NCBI RefSeq assembly: GCF_026162645.1
Contig: NZ_JAOTBE010000038.1
Location: forward strand, 1 to 35,039
Source of the DNA: Paracoccus rhizosphaerae
Lineage (GTDB): Bacteria > Pseudomonadota > Alphaproteobacteria > Rhodobacterales > Rhodobacteraceae
DNA: 35,039 nucleotides
Direction of reading: 5' to 3'
Part shown: piece after piece, positions 1-7,381 of the stretch
How positions within the stretch are numbered: the stretch's first letter is position 1
Layout of the letters: every line of letters starts with the position of its first letter
Program-made: the position numbers and the translations under genes
Notes under the pieces: model-generated
Databases searched by the model: none
Told to the model about the DNA's origin: nothing
What the model saw: the letters and a program-made list of their open reading frames with translations, nothing else

Positions 1-90
1 TCCCCGCCTTCGGTGAAGCGGTATCTACGGATAACGAACCGGACCCGCAATAGGAAAAATGACAGGAACCACAAGAAAACGAACAACCTG

Positions 91-112
91 CTGATTATCC
101 TGGGATAATCAG
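91..112. promoter_or_regulatory. 22-bp palindrome of unknown role
   Basis: Two perfect 10-base arms, CTGATTATCC and GGATAATCAG, are separated by only two bases. With so short a loop it is more likely a dimeric-protein operator than an RNA hairpin. It lies in a 271-base stretch to the left of the rpsI terminator in which I see no convincing gene. A gene starting to the left of the window could be its target. The binding protein is unknown. Confidence 0.3.
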
Positions 113-271
113 AGACAGCCTGCGGCCTCGCGCCGCCCCGCCAGCGGCCCGCACCCCATTCTGCACGGAATCACGACGCCCGCATGACAGAACAACCGTC
201 ACCCCCTACTTCCCCCGCCCCACCGACGCGCCTGCCCCAAACCCGCCACACATGCCCGCCCGTGACGCAGA

Positions 272-300
272 AACAAAAAAGAGCGCGGCAAATGCCGCGC
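272..300 (-). terminator. rho-independent terminator of rplM-rpsI
   Basis: Read on the minus strand, 8-base arms GCGCGGCA/TGCCGCGC form a GC-rich hairpin followed directly by TCTTTTTTG. It begins 26 bases after the rpsI stop codon, where the end of the ribosomal-protein transcript is expected. Confidence 0.85.
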
Positions 301-325
301 CCCCAAAAGAACATGCTCGCAAAAT

Positions 326-823
326 TCAGCGCTTCGAGAACTGGAAGCTCCGACGCGCCTTCGCCTTGCCGTACTTCTTGCGCTCGACCACGCGGCTGTC
401 GCGGGTCAGGAAGCCGGCCGCCTTCAGCGCGGCGCGCAGGCCGGGCTCGTGCAACTGCAGCGCTTGGCTGATGCCGTGCTTGACGGCGCCCGCCTGTCCC
501 GACAGGCCGCCGCCCTTGACGGTGGCCTGGACGTCGTACTGGCCGGTCACGCCGGCAACCTCGAACGGCTGGCGCAGGATCATCTGCAGAACGGGGCGCG
601 CAAAATAGGCGTCGATGTCCTTGCCGTTCACCGTGACCTTGCCCGAGCCAGGCTTGACCCAGACGCGGGCGACCGCGTCCTTGCGCTTGCCGGTGGCATA
701 GCTGCGGCCCAGGTCGTCACGCTGCGGCTGGCGGTTTACGGCGGCTTCGACGGCAGCGGCGGGGGTGCCCGACACGGCCGACTTCAGGTCGTCCAGAGAT
801 TTGATGTCTTCGGCCATGATCAT
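326..823 (-). CDS. rpsI: 30S ribosomal protein S9 (uS9)
   Basis: Ribosomal protein S9 of the small subunit; its C-terminal tail reaches the P-site tRNA. The product is about 165 residues. The first 35 or so form an acidic extension usual in Alphaproteobacteria, followed by the S9 core ([17 protein letters not shown], later [17 protein letters not shown]) and the conserved basic end RRSFQFSKR. The start overlaps the rplM stop as ATGA; a second in-frame ATG two codons later (MIMAED) could also serve. It is co-transcribed with rplM and ends at a strong terminator, the standard bacterial L13-S9 operon. Identification is firm; only the exact start is open. Confidence 0.97.
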   Translation of the reverse strand: MIMAEDIKSLDDLKSAVSGTPAAAVEAAVNRQPQRDDLGRSYATGKRKDAVARVWVKPGSGKVTVNGKDIDAYFARPVLQMILRQPFEVAGVTGQYDVQATVKGGGLSGQAGAVKHGISQALQLHEPGLRAALKAAGFLTRDSRVVERKKYGKAKARRSFQFSKR

Positions 824-1284
824 GCGCTCCGGGTGTTTTTGACGTTCAGGACCTTGACATCCAGAACTTCGGGCTGCTGCGCCTCGTGCGGGTGCTCGGC
901 CCCGGCATAGACGCGCAGATGGGTCATCTGCTGCTTGCCCAGCTTGTTACGGCTGATCATGCGCTCGACGGCCTTCATGACGACGCGCTCTGGATGCGCG
1001 CCTTCCAGGATCTGGCGCGCAGTCCGGTGCTTGATGCCGCCCGGATGGCCGGTGTGCCAGTAGTATTTCTTGTCATTGCGCTTGTTGCCCGTCATCTGCA
1101 CCTTGTCGGCGTTGATGATGATCACGTTGTCGCCCATGTCCATGTGCGGCGTGAACGTCGGCTTGTGCTTGCCGCGCAGGCGGTTGGCGACGATCGTGGC
1201 GAGGCGGCCCAGAACGACGCCCTCGGCGTCGATCAGGATCCACTTCTTCTCGATCTCCGCCGGTTTCGCGGTATAGGTTTTCAT
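820..1284 (-). CDS. rplM: 50S ribosomal protein L13 (uL13)
   Basis: Large-subunit protein L13, which binds 23S rRNA early in assembly. The 154-residue product starts [15 protein letters not shown] and carries the family blocks [33 protein letters not shown] and [24 protein letters not shown] chose the start at 1284 because AAGGGA lies at the right distance upstream on the minus strand and because L13 proteins begin with this sequence; an upstream ATG at 1338 would add 18 unrelated residues. It is the first gene of the rplM-rpsI pair and overlaps rpsI by four bases. Confidence 0.97.
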   Translation of the reverse strand: MKTYTAKPAEIEKKWILIDAEGVVLGRLATIVANRLRGKHKPTFTPHMDMGDNVIIINADKVQMTGNKRNDKKYYWHTGHPGGIKHRTARQILEGAHPERVVMKAVERMISRNKLGKQQMTHLRVYAGAEHPHEAQQPEVLDVKVLNVKNTRSA

Positions 1285-1321
1285 CTGTCGTCCCTTCAGG
1301 GTCGTGTGCATTCGAGATGGG

Positions 1322-1352
1322 CGTATATCCCGGATCATGCAAGCCAGGTCAA
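1322..1352 (-). promoter_or_regulatory. possible sigma70-type promoter of rplM
   Basis: On the minus strand a TTGACC −35-like hexamer (1347-1352) is followed after 17 bases by GATATA (1324-1329), or after 19 by TATACG. This lies about 40 to 70 bases ahead of the rplM start. The −10 match is only fair. An AT-rich inverted repeat AGGTAT/ATACCT (1400-1415) sits just upstream, between this promoter and the thioesterase gene. Confidence 0.4.
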
Positions 1353-1438
1353 GCGCGCAGGCGCCGGATTTATCGTATCTTAACAGCTACTTGTAACTTA
1401 GGTATCAAAATACCTTAAAACAACCGGCCGGCTTTCGG

Positions 1439-1858
1439 TCATTTTGGCGGAATCGAGTACGTCATCGAGCAGCGCGCCACCGGCTCAGCGAGACCCTCCG
1501 AGAAGATCAACGCCTCCGCCACGGCTAAGCTGCGCCCCAGCTTCAGAAGCGTGCATCGCGCCAGCAGATCCGTGCCGGCCGCGGGCTTTCTCATGAAGTC
1601 GATCGAGGCATTGGTCGTCACCGCCAGCGCCACCGGCCCGATGCGCGACAGGATCGCGCAATAGACCGCCACGTCTGCAAGCGCGAAGATCGAGGGGCCG
1701 CTGACCGTGCCGCCCGGTCGCAGATGTTCCCCGGCGACGATCAGGCGCGCCGTCAGGACATCGCCTTCGAGAGCCTCGACGCGGAAACTGCCGGCGATCT
1801 GCGGAAACTCTCCTGCCAGGAACCTGTTCAACGCATTGGCGTCCATCGCGACTGTCAT
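1439..1858 (-). CDS. PaaI-family hotdog-fold thioesterase
   Basis: A 139-residue single-domain hotdog protein, probably an acyl-CoA thioesterase of the PaaI type (cytoplasmic). The block HLRPGGTVSGPSIFALADVAVYCAIL matches the family's central helix, in which an Asp or Glu acts as catalytic base; the second half (NASIDFMRKPAAGTDLLARC, SLAVAEALIF) fits the remaining beta strands. The start MTVAMDANALNRF at 1858 is preferred because GAGGGGG precedes it; an upstream ATG at 1921 would add 21 residues. It lies upstream of rplM on the same strand, a neighbourhood I recall from other Rhodobacteraceae. The substrate cannot be told from sequence. Confidence 0.85.
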   Translation of the reverse strand: MTVAMDANALNRFLAGEFPQIAGSFRVEALEGDVLTARLIVAGEHLRPGGTVSGPSIFALADVAVYCAILSRIGPVALAVTTNASIDFMRKPAAGTDLLARCTLLKLGRSLAVAEALIFSEGLAEPVARCSMTYSIPPK

Positions 1859-2395
1859 GCTGCCCCCTCGCTGCTTGGTGCCGAAACTCATGGGAAATCG
1901 CGCAAGATGCAAGATCGACAACCAGATCTGACGCCCGGTTGTGTCGCGCTACCGGCGCAAGCAGAGAAGCCCACTTCGACCGTTCGGTCGAACTGCATCA
2001 GGAACTTCACCCATGTTGGACGTCGTGCCGTCTGGCCGAAAAGGCCTTCTCGATCGTCCCCAGCGCCATTGATCAGTTTGGCGACATCAGACCTCGTCCT
2101 GCCGCACTGCCAGCTCCCACCCCGGGATCCGTCCCGTGGGACGCCCCGTCGGCGAACCGCCCAGAGGTTCAAGCGCAAACTCGTAGAATTGCCGGTCCGC
2201 TGACGCCGGCAACCTCGGCGGGTCAAGCTCCGTCTCTCGCGGTCTGGGCAGCAGCCCTAGCGAAACTAGCCCGAGGGAAACGTCCAGACCTGCGTCTACC
2301 GATTCCGCGGCACATCGACGCCGGCCACGAACCTGATCCGCACATCCGCCGCGCCGAAGTTCTCCACGACCGCCCTTGGGCGGCCGCCTCGTCAG
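1859..2395. other. degenerate intergenic DNA, no intact gene
   Basis: No open frame in this 540-base stretch resembles a known protein over a useful length. On the minus strand 2297-2396 one frame encodes a short stretch (AVVENFGAADVRIRFVAGVDV) that looks like real protein but is not continuous with the sigma-factor frame next to it. Around 2050-2080 a minus-strand ATG opens MALGTIEKAFSARRHD before stopping. Both look like remnants of genes lost by deletion. With the pseudogenes to the right this forms a decayed segment of about 1 kb. Confidence 0.5.
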
Positions 2396-2776
2396 GAAGG
2401 GTGAAGCCGCCGACATAGGCCAGCAGGATCGCGCGCCGGGTGGCAGGCTCCAACCCTGTGAGGCAATCCTTCAGCGCCACGCGGTCGCCCAAAGCGTACA
2501 GCCCGGCACCGGCGGCCTCCACGCGGGCATCCTGCATCGCCGTCAACGCCTCAGACGGAAGGCCTTCGAGCCGGCGGCCGTCGCGCAGGAAATTCAGGCA
2601 ACGGTTGTGCAGGATCGCGAAGATCCAGCCGCGGGCCGAGCCGTCGCCGGCGCGGAACTGATGCGCCTGGCGCTAGATCTGGACCATGCTCTCCTGCACG
2701 GCCTCCTCGGCCAGATCGCGAGGGTGCAGTATCCGCTGCGCCACGCCCAGCAAGCGCCCGCCTTCCGCTTCAAGAG
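2396..2776 (-). pseudogene. remnant of an ECF RNA polymerase sigma factor
   Basis: Read leftward, this encodes recognisable ECF sigma-factor sequence. Region 2 is LLGVAQRILHPRDLAEEAVQ…MVQI, then a TAG stop where the family has Trp (IWRQAHQF), then ARGWIFAILHNRCLNFLRD. Region 4 begins ALKDCLTGLEPATRRAILLAYVGGF and the frame then leaves the family sequence before the DNA-recognition helix. The N-terminal third of region 2 is also missing. So there are three lesions: a 5' truncation at about 2776, a nonsense codon at about 2672 and a 3' break at about 2396. It cannot make a working sigma factor. Its cognate anti-sigma gene is not present. Confidence 0.75.
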
Positions 2777-2959
2777 ATGGACGATGCAACGCCCGCCTTC
2801 GACATCCAGACGACCAAGGACGGCACGAACACCGCGTGGCTGGTGGCCGGAGGGACGATCTACACTGTCGATCTTGAAACCGGCACGGCCACCCAGGTCG
2901 GGATTCTGGAGGGCGCCGACGGTGACCTGATCGACGTCACCGTGATGCCGGCGATGTAA
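2777..2959 (+). pseudogene. C-terminal fragment of a DUF4394 protein
   Basis: Sixty codons encode FDIQTTKDGTNTAWLVAGG, IYTVDLETGTATQVG and DLIDVTVMPAM, which matches the last repeat and the end of DUF4394 proteins (periplasmic beta-propeller-like proteins of about 250-300 residues, often encoded beside ECF sigma genes). The family's first three quarters are absent. An ATG at 2777 opens the frame but has no clear ribosome-binding site and lies at the break with the sigma-factor remnant. I judge it a truncated remnant, not a small gene. Confidence 0.7.
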
Positions 2960-2970
2960 CCCCCAGGCCC

Positions 2971-2990
2971 GGCCGGCGGTACGCCCGGCC
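2971..2990. terminator. weak hairpin between convergent genes
   Basis: GGCCGGCG and CGCCCGGCC pair with one bulged base around a GTA loop. It lies between the DUF4394 fragment (rightward) and the DUF4112 gene (leftward). It has no T-run on either side, so it may be a rho-assisted or bidirectional end or just GC-rich sequence. Confidence 0.3.
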
Positions 2991-3015
2991 AGGCTTTCGC
3001 TGCCCCGCCTTCAGG

Positions 3016-3378
3016 TCAGCGGTGGTGCAGCGCGTCGTCCTCCAGATGTCGGCGCAGGATCTCGACGTTGCGCAGGTTGGCTTTGAAGCCCACGTCGAAG
3101 ATGGTCCCCAGCAGGGGAATGCTGCCGAACAAAGTGTCCAGCGCGACGTTGACGCCTTGTTTGGCAAGCTTGCGCTTGGGCAGCCCCATCCGGCGGCTCT
3201 CCAGCAGGATCCACGCGGCGGGCAGCGCGGCGGCCGCGTCGCCCAAGACCGGAACCAGGCCCGCGATCGAGTCATAGCCGATGCGGATGCCGGTGCCCGG
3301 GATGCGGAACACGGAATCGAGCTGTTTCGACAGCCGGTCAAGCCGGTCGAAACGTTCCTTGTGCGGGTGCGTCATCAT
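3016..3378 (-). CDS. DUF4112 domain protein
   Basis: A 120-residue protein of the DUF4112 family, function unknown. The signature is clear: LDSVFRIPGTGIRIGYDSIAGLVPVLGDAAAALPAAWILLESRRMGLPKRKLAKQGVNVALDTLFGSIPLLGTIFDVGFKANLRNVEIL, split here only by my reading; it has two hydrophobic segments (about residues 31-57 and 76-90), suggesting membrane association. The start is uncertain: ATGATG at 3378/3375 has GAAGG almost touching it, while a TTG at 3405 has GAGGCGG at better spacing and would add nine residues. It follows the phytase-like gene by 57 bases on the same strand and may share its transcript. Confidence 0.8.
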   Translation of the reverse strand: MMTHPHKERFDRLDRLSKQLDSVFRIPGTGIRIGYDSIAGLVPVLGDAAAALPAAWILLESRRMGLPKRKLAKQGVNVALDTLFGSIPLLGTIFDVGFKANLRNVEILRRHLEDDALHHR

Positions 3379-3434
3379 CCTTCGGAAATTCGCAAGCCGC
3401 GCCAAGGGTTCCGCCTCGCCCCCGGCAGGAGCCG

Positions 3435-4742
3435 TCAGTCGGCGTTCAGGAACGCGCCGACCTCCAGCAGGATCATCTCGTTGTCATCGGCGCGCCCTTG
3501 CTGTCGACCGACCGAGAAGGGAAAGTTGTTGTCGTTGGCGACGACGATGTGGTTCTGGTCGACGCGATCGACATTCTCGATCGTCACGAAGGGAAAGCTG
3601 AACACGCCGTCGATCGTCCCGCGGGGGGCGACGCCCTCGGGGTCGCGGATGTTCATCAGGTCGATGTAAGCGATCTTTTCCAGAACACCGTTTTCATCCG
3701 TGCGCTCCAGATCGACCAGGTAGATGCGCTTGAACGCGGCGGGGGTTTCCGCCCAGCCCTCGCGCGGGTCGCCCTCGCCGTTGTCGCGTTCGATGATCAG
3801 GCCGCGCGTGCCGTCGACAAGGTTGAAGTCGCCGATGGCGTGGCCTGCCGCCTCGAGCGGATAGTACCGCACTCGGTCGCCCCATTCGCCGGTCTCGGTC
3901 GAAACTTCCATCAGGCGCAAGACCGGGACGCCGTTCACCGTTTCTTGCGTGCCCGTCGCGGCATCCCAGACCGGTTTTTCCAGCAGCGGATAGAGGGTCT
4001 TCTGATCCTCGGACAGGGCCATCCCCTCATAGCCGCCCGATCGGAAGGTGATGACCTCGGGGGCAGGCGACGCGCCAGGATCGGCCGCTGCGACGAAGGC
4101 GTTGTCGGGCGATCGCATCAAGGTGCCTCCGGGTTCAGTGGCCAGCACCTGCAGCACCTTGCCGTCGGCGTCGACCTGCAGCAGCCAGGGGCCAAACTCG
4201 TCACCGATCCAATAGGTGTCGCTGACCGGCTGGATCGATTCGACGTCGAAGTCGGCGCCAGTCAGGAAGCGGCCCTGCGATGCCTCGTTCATGATCGGGA
4301 ACGGCACCTTCTGGTCGGGATCGGACAGACGCACCGTCCGCTCGATGGCGATACGGCCGCTGTCCCAGTCGGGCCGGACGATGTTGAACATCAGGATCAC
4401 GTCGGACGAATTTGCCTTGGACCCGAAGCCGTTGTCCGTCAGCACCAGGAACCGCCCCTCGCCCAGGGACCGGATGCCCGAGAACCCCTGCAGCGGCTGC
4501 CCTGGGAAGGGCAGCGCCTGACCGTTGTCCTGGACATTGGCATAAAGGTCCGTGACGCGCCCTTCGGGGCCGGTGAAGCGGCCCGAGACGTTGAAATGCG
4601 CCGGGGCACCCTCTGGCGCGGGCACGAAACTTGCCGCGGGCAGTTCGGCATGCGCGGTCAGCGTGGCATCGAATGCCTGTTGCGCGACGCTGGTCGTCGC
4701 CGACAGAGACAGCAGCGCGGCTGAGAGAAAGGTGGTCTTCAT
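3435..4742 (-). CDS. secreted esterase-like/phytase-family protein
   Basis: A 435-residue exported protein with the 'esterase-like activity of phytase' domain. Residues 1-20 (MKTTFLSAALLSLSATTSVAQ) form a Sec signal peptide cleaved after AQ. The mature part has the family's beta-propeller-like blocks: GFSGIRSLGEGRFLVLTDNGFG, SIQPVSDTYWIGDEFGPWLLQVDADGKV, GYEGMALSEDQKTLYPLLE, and near the end NVDRVDQNHIVVANDNNFPFS. A periplasmic phosphoesterase role is possible, but family members are mostly uncharacterised. The start at 4742 is set by GAGGA and the signal peptide; the frame stays open 46 codons further upstream without signal-like sequence. Its leader contains a hairpin and GTCAC repeats (see regulatory entry). 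Confidence 0.85.
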   Translation of the reverse strand: MKTTFLSAALLSLSATTSVAQQAFDATLTAHAELPAASFVPAPEGAPAHFNVSGRFTGPEGRVTDLYANVQDNGQALPFPGQPLQGFSGIRSLGEGRFLVLTDNGFGSKANSSDVILMFNIVRPDWDSGRIAIERTVRLSDPDQKVPFPIMNEASQGRFLTGADFDVESIQPVSDTYWIGDEFGPWLLQVDADGKVLQVLATEPGGTLMRSPDNAFVAAADPGASPAPEVITFRSGGYEGMALSEDQKTLYPLLEKPVWDAATGTQETVNGVPVLRLMEVSTETGEWGDRVRYYPLEAAGHAIGDFNLVDGTRGLIIERDNGEGDPREGWAETPAAFKRIYLVDLERTDENGVLEKIAYIDLMNIRDPEGVAPRGTIDGVFSFPFVTIENVDRVDQNHIVVANDNNFPFSVGRQQGRADDNEMILLEVGAFLNAD

Positions 4743-4758
4743 CTGGTGTCCTCGTGAT

Positions 4759-4849
4759 CGGCAGGCCGAGGGCGGTCGGCCCTGCCTGCCGCGCCGGTGT
4801 CCTTGCGTTGCAAGACATGGCGGTGACACTTCACTGAAGCTTCCGTGAC
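4759..4849 (-). promoter_or_regulatory. leader of the phytase-like gene: hairpin and GTCAC repeats
   Basis: CGGCAGG and CCTGCCG (4759-4765, 4785-4791) close a hairpin with an inner GGCCGA/TCGGCC stem, just ahead of the start codon. Upstream on the minus strand GTCAC occurs twice exactly 22 bases apart (4845-4849, 4823-4827), with a partial copy (TTCAG) midway. An 11-base period of TGTCA-like units is the pattern of Pho boxes, which would suit a phosphatase-like product, but the match is partial. Confidence 0.25.
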
Positions 4850-4867
4850 GCAGGCGCGCGTCGAGAA

Positions 4868-4891
4868 CGATCCCGCGCATCGGCGGGATCG
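4868..4891 (-). terminator. possible terminator after the Hint/RTX gene
   Basis: Perfect 9-base arms CGATCCCGC/GCGGGATCG with a 6-base loop, 13 bases after the stop codon of the large secreted-protein gene. On the minus strand the stem is followed by TTCTCG, a poor T-run, so termination may be incomplete. Confidence 0.45.
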
Positions 4892-4903
4892 GTCGTCTGC
4901 GGG

Positions 4904-7087
4904 TCAGGCGTAAAGCGCGACCCGGTTCTTCAGATGGCGCTCGGCCAGCTTGCGCCCGGCCGATCCGTTCAGGAAGACACGCGCCGGCGCGGGGCGCGTC
5001 GCGGGCCCGTCCACGTCCAGCTGCGGCAGGATCTCGAAGATCTCGGCCAGGGCGGCGGGGGGAAGCGACTTCCTCGCCTGCGGCCCGACGTAGAGCGATT
5101 CGGTCGCCGCGCCCTCGGCAAAGACCACTTGGTGACGATCAAAGAGCATGTGGAAGTACTCCACGCTTGTCAGGTCGTCGGCGACGTCGATGCCGTCCAG
5201 CAGGGTCAGGTGCTTGGCCGCGACAAGCGCCTGCTCGGCACCCGCAACCCTTCTGACGATCCGCGAACTGACCACCATCCGGTGCTGCGGAGAGACGACC
5301 AGCTCACGTGCCGGAACCCCGGCCCCCAGTGCGTTCGCCGCGATCCGGATCGGCCGCAGGTTCGGCCGGGCCGCCAGTTCGTCAGCCTCGATCCGACGAG
5401 AGCCGACCCAGGCCAGCGGCTGCAGACCGTGGTCGGCGGTCATCACCAGGTCACCCTCGCGCAGGGCCTCGACCGGGCGTGGGCCTTCGGCCGTCTCGAT
5501 CAGCGTGCCGGCCGCGAAGCAGTTGACCCCGGTCGACAGCCCGTCCAGCGCATCTCCGGCCACGGTCGCGCCGCCGTTCAAGATGCGCAGCCCGCCAGCC
5601 TGCGACAGCACGCCAGATGCCTGTTGGGCCTTCAGCCATGCCAGGGGGGTGTTGTACTGCTGCGTCGGGTTCGCCGCATTCCAGGCCGTCAACGTGGTCG
5701 CGTTGTAGAACGATGTCAGATCGATGAAGTCGTTCTGCGTGCTGTCCGCGTTGCCCGACGTGAAGTCTGTGATCGTATCGGCGCCTTCGGCCACAAAGAT
5801 GTCGCGACCACTGCCGCCGGTCATCGTATCGGCACCCGCGCCCCCGGCCAGCGTGTCGTTGCCCGCGCCGCCGTTCAAGACGTCGTTGCCGCCGCCGCCG
5901 TTCAGGACGTCGTCGCCGTCGCCCGCGTTGATCGTCTCGGCGCCTTGGCCGCCAGTGATCGTGTCGTTGCCGCCGCCGGTGTTGAACGTCGCGGTGCCGA
6001 TGTTGGCCCTTGCGTCGATCGTGTCCGCCCCGCTCCCAGTGGTGACGATCTCGATCTGGCTGAAGGCTGCGGTGTTGCCGCCGCTGGTGATCGAGCCGCC
6101 TTCGTTGGCATAGGTCACCGTGGCGGGCGCGGTCAGGCCGCTCGCGTCGATCGTATCGACGTCTAGGCCGGTCTCGCCGCCGATGATCGTATCGGACCCG
6201 AAGCTGCCGCTCAGCGCGAAGCGGTCGCTGCCTTCGCCGCCATCCATCATGTCGTTGCCGAGACCGCCGTCCAGCGTGTCGTTGCCGGAACCGCCGATCA
6301 AACTGTCGCTTCCGTCGCCACCCAACAACCGGTCATCGCCTGCCCCGCCGTTCAGCGTGTCGTTGCCGACGCCGCCATCCAGAAGATCATCTCCGGCCAG
6401 CGCGGCGGTCGCCGGCGGCACGCCGATGGTGGCATCGGTCGCCAAGTCGCGCAGCGGTGCCGTCAGCCCCGGCCCGCCGATGCTGGCATTGAGGACGTTC
6501 GCACCTTGGTTTTCCCAATACCGAACCTCGATCGAATAGGTGCCCTGCGGAAGCTGGATCGTCGCCTCTCGCTGCGTCGCGCCTTGATGGAAGTCGTTGT
6601 TCAGGTAATCCAGGGTGCCGCCGTTTGCGGCCGTGTTGTTGAACCTGACGATGTTCCCGACGGCATCGCGGATGATGATGCGAGAGCCGTCGTCGGAACT
6701 GGTGGCAAACCGATAGGTCCCTCCGGCCGAAATGTTCAGCGTCGAGCGATAGACGATGCCGAAGTCATTGGGATCGGCCAAATTGAGCAAGCCGCCGGCC
6801 AGCGTCCCGACGTTGAAGTCGTTGACATAGCCGCGATCCAGAAGCTGGCTGCCGGTCGAGGTGTTGTCGATATCCGATGCCTGATTGCCGGTCGAGCCGA
6901 AGTCCCGGCTGTAGACCGCATAGGCCCACTGCCCCGCCAGCGGCTGATCACCGTGAAGGGTGTCGTTTCCACCACCGCCCAGGATGGTATCGTTGCCCCC
7001 GCCCCCGCTGAGCGTGTCGGCGCTGGTGGTTCCATTGATTGTCTGCGCCCTGTCCGAGGCGGGTGTCGTGCTTGAGTTGACCGCCAT
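4904..7087 (-). CDS. large secreted protein: RTX repeats, PA14-like domain, Hint domain
   Basis: A 727-residue acidic protein with no N-terminal signal peptide. Residues 17-48 hold calcium-binding RTX nonapeptides (GGGGNDTILGGGGNDTL). About 52-212 resemble a PA14 sugar-binding domain (YRFATSSDDGSRIIIRD, then LPQGTYSIEVRYWEN). Roughly 230-300 and 370-430 hold more GGxGxD repeats. From Cys523 to the end (CFAAGTLIETAEG, VVSPQHRMVV, EYFHMLFDRHQVVFAEGAATES) is a bacterial Hint_2 domain, related to inteins and hedgehog C-terminal domains, which may cleave the protein at Cys523. RTX proteins leave the cell by type I secretion; no transporter genes are nearby. GGAG lies about 10 bases before the ATG. 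It interrupts the usual dcw order after murD. Confidence 0.88.
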   Translation of the reverse strand: MAVNSSTTPASDRAQTINGTTSADTLSGGGGNDTILGGGGNDTLHGDQPLAGQWAYAVYSRDFGSTGNQASDIDNTSTGSQLLDRGYVNDFNVGTLAGGLLNLADPNDFGIVYRSTLNISAGGTYRFATSSDDGSRIIIRDAVGNIVRFNNTAANGGTLDYLNNDFHQGATQREATIQLPQGTYSIEVRYWENQGANVLNASIGGPGLTAPLRDLATDATIGVPPATAALAGDDLLDGGVGNDTLNGGAGDDRLLGGDGSDSLIGGSGNDTLDGGLGNDMMDGGEGSDRFALSGSFGSDTIIGGETGLDVDTIDASGLTAPATVTYANEGGSITSGGNTAAFSQIEIVTTGSGADTIDARANIGTATFNTGGGNDTITGGQGAETINAGDGDDVLNGGGGNDVLNGGAGNDTLAGGAGADTMTGGSGRDIFVAEGADTITDFTSGNADSTQNDFIDLTSFYNATTLTAWNAANPTQQYNTPLAWLKAQQASGVLSQAGGLRILNGGATVAGDALDGLSTGVNCFAAGTLIETAEGPRPVEALREGDLVMTADHGLQPLAWVGSRRIEADELAARPNLRPIRIAANALGAGVPARELVVSPQHRMVVSSRIVRRVAGAEQALVAAKHLTLLDGIDVADDLTSVEYFHMLFDRHQVVFAEGAATESLYVGPQARKSLPPAALAEIFEILPQLDVDGPATRPAPARVFLNGSAGRKLAERHLKNRVALYA

Positions 7088-7381
7088 GACGACGCACTCC
7101 GATGAGATTTAATAAAATCAGTTAGATGTCGCGCGGGCATATCTTGGCCCGCGGCTAATGCAACTGCAGCGTGAGCGGTCGTATTGAAGATTCTGCACCT
7201 GCGATATTTATGTCGCGCGCCACAAATTTGCAGGCAGCACGGGAACCAAATCGATCCGGCCTGCAGGGCGGTTAAGACCTTGCCTACGCTGCAAAATGAA
7301 GTTTCCGGCGGCGGCGAATGCGCCCGGACATACCCGGCTGCTGTGCCGGCTCACATTGGTGATGTGTGCGACGACTTCGGG
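7088..7381. other. intergenic region between murD and the Hint/RTX gene
   Basis: No gene seen in these 294 bases. Perfect 7-base arms CGCGGGC/GCCCGCG (7132-7138, 7147-7153) sit about 45-65 bases ahead of the Hint/RTX start, just upstream of an AT-rich patch (TTTAATAAAATC). They could be an operator or leader hairpin. No clear T-tailed terminator for murD was found. Confidence 0.4.

Noticed and set aside
3..53. Possible C-terminal end of a rightward gene (…GEAVSTDNEPDPQ, stop at 51-53)
   Set aside because: Only 16 codons are visible, too few to tell coding from chance; the window would need to be extended.
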